Assembly (NCBI GenBank): GCA_019843655.1
Contig: JACDQD010000003.1
Location: 3,288,925 to 3,352,924, forward strand
Source of the DNA: Lethocerus indicus
Lineage: Eukaryota > Arthropoda > Insecta > Hemiptera > Belostomatidae
Direction of reading: 5' to 3'
Length of the DNA stretch: 64,000 bases
This document shows positions 11,474 through 21,890 of this stretch, piece by piece. The stretch's first letter is position 1. Every line of letters starts with the position of its first letter. The notes beneath the pieces are model-generated. The model was not told the DNA's origin and did not search any database. It saw nothing but the letters and a program-made list of their open reading frames with translations. A program made the translations under genes and the position numbers.

Positions 11474-14400
11474 CATCATACTTCACTTTTATAGGTCGGT
11501 CCAAAACGATGAAATGGGGAGGCGTGCGCGGCATAACGCACGCCTTCTTGTCGCCGCGAATGCTACGGAATTGGGGTGAGGTTGGAGAACTCTCGATGTT
11601 TGTCACTTGATTCATGACCACCCACACTCTAATGGAACCCGAATTGTGCCATACCTGACCGATGACTCGCAACGAATCTTTTCTCCGCCAAGAATATTCT
11701 CTGTACCGTCTGACAATCTCTGTAATCTTCCAATATGCGCATAATTTGCCATATCCAGTCCAAGACATGAAAGTTTGTAAATCAGAAATATTAATAGAGA
11801 GAAAAAATGAATAACCGTGCGAAATTAAAATAGTATTTAACGATACAATAACTTTAATATTGCTAAATTAAGATAGAGCAAACGCTTGCATATAATTGTA
11901 GGTGCATGTTGAGACAATCGAATTTCTTGTTTGAAATAGAACATTCTGGATTCAAAATGGCCGTTCTCAACCAAATTAACATCTAATGTAATTACATGAT
12001 CTAATATGATTATTGGCCTAAACGTAAAATATCCAGAGAATACAACAGAGTTTATAGATCCCAATTGTATTAACCCCCCAATATTGGATACAAATGCGGG
12101 AAAATATCGTTGAAATTCGGACTGAAAATTAAGTGGTAGCGCTGTTTAAATATACAACTGGCCGGCTCATGATATCTCCGATTTGAACGATCTCAATTAG
12201 TTATATCGTCGGGTGCGGGCTCAGTGTGTTCTGTAATATTAATTCGAATAGGGAAAACTTTCGCTTTTCCCCAAAACACTGTCTATTTCGTGCTGCTTTC
12301 TGGTGTTCGCGATTTGAACTAAAATTTTCCAGCCGGCTGGAATTTAAAGGTGTTAATAGTTTTTTTTCCGCGCCAACCTGGAATTAATGCCGGTGAATTT
12401 TCGTCAAATTCCGATATCCAGTAGCCGCAAGATATCTGTCGATAATATATAAATATCGAAACGTAATATAAGAATATATTAGATCGATATATGTTTATTT
12501 GATGGCATGAGAAAACCGTTTTTGAAAGAGTTGATGCAGGGGTAAAAGGGCCGTTTTTAATACAGAAATACAATAATAATTCTAAGAATCGGTAGGAGAA
12601 AACGTTTCAAATTTATATTTCGAAATATTGAAAGTGTTATTAACTTTATTTATTAACTGTCGGCGGTAGACATTCTATTGTTGCCAATAGAATTTCGCGT
12701 AACTATTCAAAAATTATATTATTTTTTGGAAAAAATTAAGTTTTTGAATTAAGCTTTGAATAACTTCAAACACTCGAAGTATTCCGTTTATAGATTTTCT
12801 GTATAGATATCTGTACGATCTTTTATGGGGTAAAATTTGGCTAACTTATTCCTACAGAAGAGTACTTTCTTCAGGCATTTAGAAGAGCTATCTCTGAAAC
12901 TGACATTGATCTAGTCAATACACATAAGATACCTTTTATTAGAGTTACTGGTCTTAAACTGGACTTCAAGATACACCTTTAAAAGGATATTCCATATAAT
13001 TTATCTATGGAAAATATATTTATATTTCTATATTTATATTTTTTCCGTTTACGGTAGACGCATAATTTGGTTATTAAAATCAGCCTAATGACCATTTATT
13101 ACATGCACGCGACAACTAGTATTTTCCACAACCCACGCCGATTCCATTGGGTCTATTTAGTTTTAAGCTAGACCGGTTTCTGTTTCTGGCTTAACGTTCC
13201 GGCCACGTATGGTCCCAGTCGTGTTCCTTATCCGTGTTTCTAGGAGTTTTTTCCTTCTTCCTCTTCTTCTTCCTCTCTTCCTCGGCCAGTTCGTAAAGCG
13301 CTCATTTAAAGGTACATCTTTTCAAACATTGAAAAGCCGGACGTTGTAGGTCTTTGCCTTCCCCCGGGTGCTGTTGTGCATCCCTTCTCCTCGAACCTTC
13401 TTTTTTTCTCCAGAATTAAACTGCCCCCGGGGAATCTTAACGGCCTTTACTCTTCCCTCCACGTTCTTTTTTCTGCCCTTCCGCTGTCTTCGTTTTCCTC
13501 TCCCCGCTTTTTTTTATGTTACGGGTTTTACGCTTTCAATTGCTCATTTGTTATGCACCCGCATCCCTTCGCAGTCAATAGGGATAATTACAGGGAGTGC
13601 TCCGGGGGTGTTAAACCTGAATTTATCGCCCATGTTCCCTTTTTTACGCTTTCGGGTGCAATTTAACTCTCGGTATCTGAGTAAGTTCTTTTGCCGGACT
13701 ATAATTTATGCGATTTGTGACTTTTCGTGAAATCCTTTTTTGCTTAGTTTTTCTTTTTTTTTAAATTCATTTTACAATCAACCGTTATAGTGTTAAGTAG
13801 AGTTGCGGAAAGTTGTTGATATGTTGGTGTTTTGAAATTTAAAATTTTATTTATTCTCTTTAATCGTGTACAGTAATATTTTCTCTAAAGAAATCCGATT
13901 GAAGTTGAAAGGGCTAAGTAACCCAGAAACTGATTTCTATGTTAGCAAGTATAATATCTTTATTCTCGAAGCCTTCCACAATCGGTGTACTTCAATTAAA
14001 CAATGGTCTTGATTCGACCGTATTAAAACCGGGCGAAGTGACGTCCTCTCGGGGGTTGTAAATAGCTGAATTGGACGGCGACCCTTTGGGGGGGGGGCAC
14101 CTCTTTATGCTAAATTCAACCCCCTCCAGCTGCCCCTTAAGCCCTCCTGAGCTTAACCTTCTTAACTTAACTCCTACTTAAATTACTGAAAATGTCCCGG
14201 GGATTTAGGAATTTCTAATGGGGCTTCAAGGTGGAATTAATTCAAGATTTTTTTTTCTTATTTCCATTGATCGCATCAAAAGTTGTTTTTGGCTGCTTAA
14301 TTTAGTCGAATTAATGAGAGCGGGTTCTTTTTTTTCACTTCTTTTTGTACTGTTCGAGACAATAAATGTACTGTATTAATTAATAAGTAATTAAAACCGC

Positions 14401-14590
14401 GATTGGACTTTTTTCGATCGGTCCATTAACTGATGCAGACCCTAATGATTATTTTATCTTATACGCCAGCTTACTTCTAGTGCCATTTTTTATGAGTTTG
14501 AGGGTATGAGCCACTTTGTTACATGTGTTCTGAATCCCTTATTCTTTACATCCCTTATATTACATAGTAGCTTGATCAAGTTTTTTTATA
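10840..14590. other. Non-coding DNA with CT repeat and AT-rich stretches
   Basis: It holds the (CT)n tract at 11428-11471, a pyrimidine-rich block at about 13250-13281, and AT-rich DNA. The frame at 11328-11768 (146 codons) is partly made by the microsatellite. A segment near 13168 (GCTAGACCGGTTTCTG) resembles the complement of the foldback module. No exon is supported. Confidence 0.4.
11428..11471 (+). repeat. (CT)n microsatellite
   Basis: Uninterrupted CT dinucleotide repeat of about 43 bases. Confidence 0.97.
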
Positions 14591-14637
14591 CCGTAGATTT
14601 CGTATGTTTCTGTCTCCTCTCGCTGGTTTGGTCTTTT

Positions 14638-14674
14638 GCTAGACCGGTTTCGGCTGCTCGCCAGCTTCAGTAAC
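14638..14674 (-). ncRNA. Hammerhead-like motif in the left arm of copy A, degraded
   Basis: Read on the minus strand: GTTA, CTGAAGC, TGGCGAGCAGCC, GAAA, CCGGTC, TAGC. The core CTGAAGA has one change (final A to C), which would hit the invariant A9 of a hammerhead ribozyme. It is therefore probably inactive even if the ancestor was active. Confidence 0.3.
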
Positions 14675-15011
14675 GGTGTTAGTCACTTTTGGCACTTTGG
14701 ATGCTTTTGCGCATCCTCACTGCACTGTTACTGTCTCTTGTACTGTAAGGCGCTAATACTAAAATGTTAGACATACCTTTGTTGCGGGTTAGTATTAGGT
14801 TCGCCGTACCATTGAAACTACGTAGCGCATTGATCTTAACACATTACGCGTTTTAATAGTCTTAAAAATAACTCAAATATTAAAATATATTATAACTGAC
14901 CTTAGAAGATGATTATTAAATGAATTATTTTAATGAATTATTGAAAAGTACAAGTGATAGTGTAGTGCGGTTGCCCAAAAAACATCCAAAGTACCAAAAG
15001 TGACTAACACC

Positions 15012-15048
15012 GCTACTGAAGATGGCGGGCAGCGGAAACCGGTCAAGC
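15012..15048 (+). ncRNA. Hammerhead-like motif in the right arm of copy A
   Basis: GCTA, CTGAAGA, TGGCGGGCAGCG, GAAA, CCGGTC, AAGC. The core nucleotides are intact, but the closing helix has one mismatch (A for T) and the hairpin between the two core strands is weakened relative to copy B. It also begins a short arginine-rich open frame in the arm. Confidence 0.3.
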
Positions 15049-15457
15049 AAAAGACTAAACCAGCGAGAGGAGACGGAAACACACGAAATCTACAGTATTC
15101 CAACCCCTCGTAGACCACATAACAAGTATTTTAAATTTTTTTTATCTCTTATGAATGACAGTGTAGACCACAGTAAAATTTCATCCAAAGAAAATCAACG
15201 GACCGTCATTTAATTTTCCTTACAAAATGTCTGGGGCTAGTCCAGTATAAAATAATATGCATGTTACTACACTAACTTGGACCAATATCTCTTTATGTAT
15301 TTAAATATGTAAGATATAATTTGCTAGAGGGATGTGAAATGAAATGTGCTACATTTATTGTCCAAAATATGCGCAAAAGTATTTTGAAAATTATAGTACT
15401 AAAAGCCCGAGGTCTTAATTTAAATATTCTCAAGTACACGAGCTCGCTGCGTGCATC

Positions 15458-15637
15458 ATGGCGCAGCTGATAAGAAATACTCGAAGTCTAATGAGTGGAG
15501 ACATTTTTCAACCTGCGTCCCTTCGGAGGTGTGACACGAGTAGGGGCGTCTTACAGGTTCGACGGGCACCCCTCGTATTTTCCGCCCGTTGGAACTTCAA
15601 CGGGAAAGATAGAATATTTAACGCTCCTCTTTTCTAA
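15458..15637 (+). CDS. Candidate 59-residue ORF with mitochondrial-presequence-like start, unknown
   Basis: The ATG at 15458 (context CATCATGG) opens a frame starting MAQLIRNTRSLMSGDIFQPA, continuing with SLRRC and VRRAPLVFSARWNF, and ending NAPLF before TAA at 15635. The first 35 residues have several arginines, hydroxylated and hydrophobic residues and almost no acid, which is typical of a mitochondrial targeting peptide. I recognise no specific protein. A possible weak donor (CAG before GTTCGA) lies at about 15555, so it could be a first exon rather than a whole gene. It sits at the edge of a GC-richer patch that extends to about 16180. Composition alone is the basis, so it may be a chance frame. 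Confidence 0.22.
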   Translation: MAQLIRNTRSLMSGDIFQPASLRRCDTSRGVLQVRRAPLVFSARWNFNGKDRIFNAPLF

Positions 15638-15639
15638 GG

Positions 15640-16570
15640 GTTGAAGGGGTGTTGCGGTGCGGCCGTGAGAAAATTGAAAGCTGGCCGAGACAGAGTGGGC
15701 CCCCCCCTCATTTGTTGGCCCTATCAAATAACTCCCTTCCCCCTTTATTATTGTCCCCACTTTACTCTCGGGCTTTCTCGTCCTTTTCGCCTTTCGCACT
15801 TTCTTCCTTCGCCTCCTCCTACCGCCCCAGCCACACTTGAGCCCAGCTACGAGAGGCGCCCAGATGCGGGTTCGATTAAGCCGCCCTCCAACCGACCCAC
15901 CCCCTTCCCCTTCCCCTTCCGCCCTCTCCGACACTCTAGCTCGGGGTATTTATTTCAGACCAATTTTGAAGGGGAACGGCGTCCCGGAGACAGGCCCCAG
16001 AGGCGGCTCCAGCTATAAATCGGTCCTCCACGCTTATTTATCGGCTGGTGGCTGGAGAACGCCCCCACCCCACCCCCCACCCCGCCCACCACTCGCCTCC
16101 AGAAATATCGCTTTCCGGTGGCCCCCCGATATTAATCCCACCCTCCCCGCCCCCCAACAACCTTGATTCCAGCCTGTATTCCCGGTCGAAATATTCGCGG
16201 CACGCTCTAATAAATTATCGTTTCGGGTATTATTCGACTCGGTTTTTGTAACATTTTTGTTTAACCGAGTCAATAATTTCGGGCCGATTTCAGGGGTTCA
16301 TCGCAATTCGCGTCGGTGGATAACTTCGAACGCCTCCGGAGTAGGAAAATCCAATAATGAGACCACGATATAGAGGGATGAATTAGTTCAAAACCTAACG
16401 CTAAAGAACCAGTCGGTATCCAAAGACAAACGAATAAGAGATAAATAATAGAACGCAAGTTCTCTATAGATTTTAGTGCATTGGTCTGAGGACGATTCAG
16501 CCACTTAATTCTTTATATTATCGCCAGACCTTTCCTCTTTCGGAATTAGTAGGATTGGATTTTTATATAC
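15640..16570. other. C-rich non-coding region
   Basis: Strongly C-rich plus strand at about 15690-16160 (runs such as CCCCCACCCC) with many CpG. Several overlapping proline-rich or glycine-rich frames exist on both strands, explained by base composition. A CpG-rich promoter is possible but no core motif is convincing. Confidence 0.35.
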
Positions 16571-16583
16571 GGCTTCGATAGCG
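16571..16583 (+). repeat. Target-site duplication, left copy
   Basis: GGCTTCGATAGCG is repeated exactly at 17050-17062 and brackets the LINE fragment. Confidence 0.85.
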
Positions 16584-16932
16584 TTAAGTAACAAACTGAC
16601 AATTTACAAAGCGATATTCAAACCGACATGAACATACGGTATAGAACTATGGGGTTCCACCGAGACATCCGACAGCGCTCGCTCCACAGATTTCAATCAA
16701 AGTCCTTCGCACCATCCTTAATGCTCCCCGGTATGTTTCTAACCAGACAATCCACCATCACCTCAACATACCGACAGTCGACGAAGTCACAAAATACCGG
16801 TTTCTGAAGTTCCACTCCCGCTTTTCTCCTCGTCCTAATCCACTCGTTAAGTCCCATTCCTCTCTTAACCATCCATTATCCCCCCCCCCGCGTCGACTTC
16901 TTAGCCCTGAGACTACAATTGTTCTTGTGTGA
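16584..16932 (+). pseudogene. C-terminal end of a jockey-type non-LTR reverse transcriptase, broken
   Basis: The translation reads NKLTIYKAIFKPT, then an in-frame stop where this family normally has tryptophan, then TYGIELWGST. After a frameshift near 16699 it continues VLRTILNAPRYVSNQTIHHH and LNIPTVDEVTKYRFLKFHSR, ending ETTIVLV and stop at 16930-16932. These are the well-known conserved motifs of the C-terminal segment of jockey-clade ORF2 proteins (KLTIYKAI.KP.W.YGI.LWG, RTI.NAPWYV.N..IH.DL.IPTV). Only about 115 of roughly 900 residues remain; endonuclease, palm and fingers are absent. It cannot encode an active enzyme. Confidence 0.88.
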
Positions 16933-17049
16933 AAAGTGCCATCTTTGGGTGGTTCCTTTTATTACTAAATACATGTGAAAAAAAAGAAAAAAGTCAGCAC
17001 ATAACATAAATTATATTTTGTCGATTGTGCAAAAAAACAGGTTATACTA
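16584..17049 (+). mobile_element. 5'-truncated jockey-clade LINE insertion with target duplications
   Basis: The 466-bp segment lies exactly between two identical 13-bp copies of GGCTTCGATAGCG. It begins inside the reverse-transcriptase ORF (LSNKLTIYKA...) and runs through the end of that ORF, then an A-rich 3' region containing A-runs at about 16979-16992 and 17031-17037. A 5' truncation with short direct repeats is the classic outcome of target-primed reverse transcription. The ORF is disabled by a stop and a frameshift, so the copy is old, although the duplications are still perfect. Confidence 0.88.
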
Positions 17050-17062
17050 GGCTTCGATAGCG
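17050..17062 (+). repeat. Target-site duplication, right copy
   Basis: Exact second copy of GGCTTCGATAGCG, matching 16571-16583. Confidence 0.85.
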
Positions 17063-17678
17063 GGCCATTTTACTGTCGTACGGGATATGGAGAATAGTTT
17101 CGAAAAGGAGCATGCGCTCTACTGTTATGTTATGGCGGCGAGGTATGTATAAAAAGGCCGGCGGAAATTGGCAGGAAATGTTTTCTGTTCAGTTTAAATC
17201 CATTAAGATTGCGAACTCGCCGCGAACGCGATCGACCGCTCCGGGATCGGATTCATTTCATATGTGGACGGGAGGCATGCATCTTTTAGATTTACAGGGG
17301 ATCCGGCCGGGTATATGGCGGCCGCTTGCCCGGAGACCGATAAATAACTAGTTTACTGGCCGAGTGAGCCCGGTTTGAATTGCCGTTTAAAATATCGCAT
17401 AGGAAATTACCCCATAAATCCGTCCACTGTCCTCCGCCGTCCCGGATCGCATCGCGACCCCTCACCCAACCCACCTACCACAACCGACGGCTTGTTTAAT
17501 ACCGCTCTTTGAGCGCTCCTCTTTCAACTAATAGCGCTATACACCGTCATTTTTAATTCCCACGTCTAATGCGTTGGGAAAGGCTCGAATTGAAGGAATA
17601 AATTATGTTAATTTCAAATCTAAATTCAAGCACTCCTCAATGCTTTTATGCCGTGTGCATTTGGAGTATTTGAACAGT
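17063..17678. other. Non-coding DNA between two transposon remnants
   Basis: No repeat or exon recognised. The frames at 17112-17351 (plus) and 17292-17474 (minus) show no domain. Confidence 0.4.
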
Positions 17679-17679
17679 T

Positions 17680-18197
17680 GGTGTCCCAAAATTAACGCGA
17701 GATTTGAATTAAATAAAAAAACACGGTTTTTTCTTTAAATTATTTTTTTTATTGAATCGTAAAGTACACAGGATAGGGTTATGTACGGAATAACACATCG
17801 GGCAAATGGCCTCCACGGCTTTGCCGGCACGTGGGCACACTTTTGTCGAAATTTTCCACGATAAATGTGGCTGAATTTCGTTTTTGGACGACCAGTGTGT
17901 TCAGCATCACCAGTTGATCCGGCCTGCCTGAATTTTCCAATTACTCTCTTCACAGTTGTGACGAAGTTATATCACTATTCGGACCATATTTTTTACGAAA
18001 TTTTCGAACCGTGGCTGCCAAACTTTCATTATTTTTGAAATATTGTTCAAAAATGAAAACACGTTGTTCTATCGTGTAACGCTCCATTTGTACTGACCCT
18101 AAACTATCGGCTGTCGAATGGTTTTTTAATACGGTTGCCAACTTTACTGCAAGAATGGTGGCAAAATCAAATCTTGCGTTAATTTTTGGGACACCCT
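17680..18197 (-). mobile_element. Deleted mariner/Tc1-superfamily element with GGTGTCCCAAAA termini
   Basis: Inverted termini GGTGTCCCAAAATTAACGCG (17680 on) and the complement of GGGTGTCCCAAAAATTAACG (ending about 18197) enclose about 518 bp. Both continue into matching AAGATTTGA or GAGATTTGA sequence, so the terminal repeat is about 30 bp. The interior carries, on the minus strand, the N-terminus and extreme C-terminus of a transposase joined by a large deletion. I could not assign a clean target duplication. This terminus and protein differ from the elements at 10.5 kb and 42.9 kb, so it is a separate lineage. Confidence 0.82.
17779..18087 (-). pseudogene. Transposase fusion relic: N-terminal HTH joined to C-terminal tail, DDE core deleted
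   Basis: From the ATG at 18087 the frame reads MERYTIEQRVFIFEQYF then KNNESLAATVRKFRKKYG. This is the N-terminal helix-turn-helix segment (DUF4817-like) of insect mariner/Tc1-type transposases. A small frameshift near 17965 moves the reading to TVKRVIGKFRQAGSTGDAEH and TGRPKT, the end of the DNA-binding region and the GRP hinge. The sequence then jumps to the C-terminal tail, visible in a third frame as VENFDKSVPTCRQSRGGHLP followed by DVLFRT and a stop at 17779-17781. The whole catalytic domain, normally about 200 residues with the DDE/D triad, is absent. The remnant cannot transpose. Confidence 0.82.
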
Positions 18198-20335
18198 TTA
18201 TTTGGGAAATTATTTTTATAGCCAATTTACGCTCCTGCCCTCTCACTCGATGCCTTAATCTTTGACGTAATCCTAGATTGTTGAAGTTCTCCTCGCCTGC
18301 CTGCCACATCTTGAATATCGCGTTCCGGGGCCATCAGCGATGTTCAATTAGCGCTCAGCAGGGGGTTGAAATGGCTTCCCGGTAAGAAGAAGAAGAGTTG
18401 GCCTGCCTTCAGTTTCTGCCAACTCCGGTAATAACGGGGTGGGGGCTCCATTAAACCGGACTGTTATTAAATACATGAGTACTTGGGGTTGTTGGGGGTG
18501 TGGGCGCATTACCTAGCCGCCGCGCCCCTACCCTTTCCACTTGTTTTATCCGTGTCAAGTGTTACTGGCCCCGCTACACTTACGCACGCGGTTCAACTTC
18601 CAACTGTTATATTGTACCGCGGCAGTTCCGCGTTCTGTGCGGTTATTCCACTTCTGAAAAGGTCGACCGTTTGATAACTCCCCTTCCGCCCCCACTTAAA
18701 CCCATCTCATTCTCGTCCTTGCGCTCCACTGCGCGTTATTACCGACCCTTAATGCAAACGCCCATTGGGGCCTCACCGTTTTGTACTTGCCCTTCATTTA
18801 TGTCCGACTTAATCGAATGCGTTTTAAATGTAAATAAACAGCACCGCCGAGTGGTTCGGTGCTGTTCCTACAACGTTATCTCGTTCTGTATTCTGTCAAA
18901 CGTCTAAATGAAAATTCTACATCGATATAAAAGTTAATTTTAAACATTTTTCGATTAATAATAAATACATTATGTAATCTGCATAATTAAAAAATACCCG
19001 AGTACTGCCTGATGTCATATGCACTTCCACAACGGAATATATTATCAAATTTTAGAACTCCAAACACATTAATCGTGGATCCGGGATATTCGTTGTTGAT
19101 TTCAGAAATGATTCCGACATTCATGAAGCATGAAGAACTATTCAAATTCTCATAACGACATGAAAATTATTGGAAATATATTTCACGATTTCAATTCTGT
19201 TCCCCTTTGTTCCGTTCTCAAAAGTCGTAAATTCGACACTAATGATCTGAAAAAAAAAAGTTGAGTCTAACCCACGAGTGGTAATCGTTTATCATTTAGA
19301 GTAGTGTCCTTATTATGAAGTTAATTTCGAGCTTTCCCGCTTTACGAACGCGATGGCGACAGGGGTCCTGCATTAAACATAAGATTCGGTCAATGGATAA
19401 ATTACATCTCCCTTCACTCTCCCTCTCTCTCTCTTACTCCCCCATCCCACAGCTCCTAGCTCCCGTTTTAATGTCAACTCAGGTTGAGTTTTAATGAAAT
19501 TGAAATTAATTCCGAGAATAATCAATCAGTCCCCGTCAACGTCATACCGCCGCCTGGCAGACAGTGGCGTTAAAATGCAACAACCCCAGGGTAAAACTTG
19601 TGTCGCTCTGAGCTCATTAACATTTAGAGTACGCCCTTGGTGCGCCCCCCCCCCCCCCACAGCCCCGCGCCCTTCGGACCCAACTTCGTCCAATCAATGC
19701 ACGACTTATGCTTCAGTATATTACGTCAGACCGCAATACATTTTTTATATGAATAAAATACGTATGTAATACCAATTTATTATCCCGGCAAATAGCTCCG
19801 CGTCTTAATCAACCGTCTGTCCACAAGCTTATGTTATACGCATAATTCCAGTGGGTCATAAAACCAGAAAACAATTTCCCGTCTCGCGTATCGTATTTCA
19901 GTGGCAATGAAGTCGAGCGGGGGCCACTCTCCCCTTTGATGGTGTGGGAGGGGGTTGATCGATTGCAACTGTTTGGGGGTGCGGGCGATAAACAAATCCG
20001 ATGAACAAAAATTATATTATCCGATGAATTTCCACCCCTCCCCCCTCAACCTTTTTGTAGGTGGCGGCTGTATGTCTATCGGTGCCCGGTACCGTATCAT
20101 CTGTCCGAACCGTGAAACCCATAAATTCTTTTTAATGGTTCCCCCCTCCGCTCCTAGTCCGATGCCAATTTATGATCGAACACTGAGTTTGCAGGAGGGC
20201 GACGGGAGGGTTCTGACGGGAGGGGCGGGGGGTGGAGTCCGGGTTTCTAACCTGGAGTCGGCAGTTTTTACGCCCTAGTTGATTCCCATAATTGAAACCG
20301 CTCCGGTTGATTGTTTCCGGAAGCACAATCGGATC

Positions 20336-20405
20336 AGAGAGAGAGAGAGAGAGGGGGGGGCAGGGAGGGAGAGAGTTGGAGAGGGAGAGGGAGTGAGAAA
20401 GATAG
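20336..20405 (+). repeat. Purine-rich GA/GGA tract
   Basis: Imperfect GA repeat passing into GGGA-rich sequence, about 70 bases nearly free of pyrimidines. Confidence 0.9.
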
Positions 20406-20556
20406 AGCAGGGGATGCTTCAACCCCCCCCACCCTCCATCACGGAGTATAAATCCTCGGCTTAACACAAAATACTCGGGGTTATATTTTAGTCTTGCAGA
20501 GGATAACAGTACACTATACTCTTTTCTGCATGTTAGGACCTTTTCTTTTTTTGTTC

Positions 20557-20598
20557 GTTTGGTCCGGCGTTTTGCTAGACTGGTCCGGCACAGGTGGC
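20557..20598 (-). repeat. Diverged relic of foldback-arm sequence
   Basis: On the minus strand CAGTCTAGCAAAA followed by GACCAAACGA matches the foldback-arm order GGTCTAGCAAAAGACCAAAC, with six extra bases (CGCCGG) inserted before GACCAAAC. It ends next to the poly-C/poly-A block. Confidence 0.45.
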
Positions 20599-20603
20599 AC
20601 TCT

Positions 20604-20633
20604 CCCCCCCCCCCCCCCAAAAAAAAAAAAAAA
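20604..20633 (+). repeat. Adjacent poly-C (15) and poly-A (15) runs
   Basis: A run of about 15 C is followed directly by about 15 A. Such tracts are unstable and error-prone in assembly, so exact lengths should not be trusted. Confidence 0.9.
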
Positions 20634-21844
20634 CTACTGATATGTATTATCAATGGAGGGAGGTCTACTCTTGTAAAATTGACCGTTTTCAATCTGGACA
20701 ATACAGACGTGTATCTTTAACAGAATAATGTATCTTTGTTTCCGCAGTACGCCTCCAGACAAGAGGAGAACGAATTTAATTAATATATCAATTACACTCT
20801 TTGATGTTATTTTTAATACTCAAAGTATTAAAAGTTCAACGTTTTCACAGCCTTATACACGTATATATATGCATAAGTTTTATATATAATATATAGCGAA
20901 GAATATGTAATAGGGATCTCGACACGGGGGGTAGGAAGGAAAGGTCTCTCGGCAATAAAAGGGTGGGCGGATTTAGTGCGGGTCCGGTTCTTTACTGTCT
21001 GGGAATATACTACCGACGAATTTTGGATTATTAAATGTTTCGGGGGTCGTGAGGGTGTAGCAAGTGTCGGCGGGGTTTGTATAAATCTCGGGCCGGCTGG
21101 AACTGTCGTACATTTTAAATTTTAATTCGTTGGCCGTAAAAGAGGTTCGGCGTTTAATAATGTGACAAACGCCCGTCCTCCCCCCGCAAAGGCGCGTTCG
21201 ACTCTGGAGGAGAGGACGGGGGGAAAATCCCGTAATAGTGCCGCTATTATTGAAGATTGTTTATTTGTACGCGTTGTGTCGCGAGTTTATACGTCTGTAG
21301 CCGGAATGCTTATTCGGAGCGCGGGACCGGGCCAAGTTAACGGGCGTTAAAAATGCTTTATTTGCGATCCTGAAAAGGCCTCGTCCGCGCAAACTTTAAA
21401 GGATCTGGCAATTCGTTTACGATTGCTGGCGAGTTTACGGGAGGCGTGTGGAAACAATAACGCCCCCTATACAATTTCTCATGGGCCGTTAATCAGTATT
21501 TTATCGAGTCGTTACTATTCAGCCAAGGTTGGGGTTTGGAAAAAACCCAGAACGAAATCTTCTGTTGCCCACTTCTAGATTGGGCCTCGAGATCGAGATT
21601 TGGTCGAACAATAACTGAACAGTAACGCATTATAGACAAATATGTGTGTGTAATCAATTTTGTATATCTTGTTTGCTTTTCATTATAAAGAAGTTCGATG
21701 ATGGCAATTATGACGTGCTGCAGAAGTACTCTAGGCCGGGGGCGTTTAAGTCATAGTAAATGTTTTGATATGAAACATACCCGAGCCCGAGTGTTTTAAA
21801 ACTTTGCAATAATATTTCTTTCAACCCTTTCTGTTATGATAGGG

Positions 21845-21890
21845 CCAATTTGGCCGAAACGCCCGGTTTCGGCTCCTCGCCGTCGTCAAT
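21845..21890 (-). repeat. Diverged relic of the hammerhead-like repeat module
   Basis: The minus strand reads TTGACGACGGCGAGGAGCC then GAAACCGG, aligned with CTGAAGATGGCGAGCAGCC then GAAACCGG of the foldback arm. Most positions agree, but the GTC triplet and the closing helix are lost. Confidence 0.4.

Larger units (their letters stand above)
14591..15128 (-). mobile_element. Foldback element, copy A (most complete)
   Basis: Two inverted arms of about 115 bp (14591-14705 and 14982-15096) surround a unique 275-bp middle. Each arm runs from CGTAGATTTCGT-like sequence through CTCCTCTCGCTGGTTTGGTC to TTAGTCACTTTTGG. Outside the right arm is a 32-bp tail containing the complement of GGTCTACGAGGGGTT, which is also found beside copies B, C and D. 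The pairing is imperfect but continuous, so the single strand would fold into a long hairpin. No transposase is encoded. The minus strand is taken as forward so that the tail comes first, as in the other copies. Confidence 0.85.

Noticed and set aside
20132..20701. 189-codon minus-strand frame
   Set aside because: Longest open frame in the window, but made of poly-C/poly-A (FFFFLGGGGG), CT-rich sequence (SLSLSD) and a foldback relic; no domain or start context.
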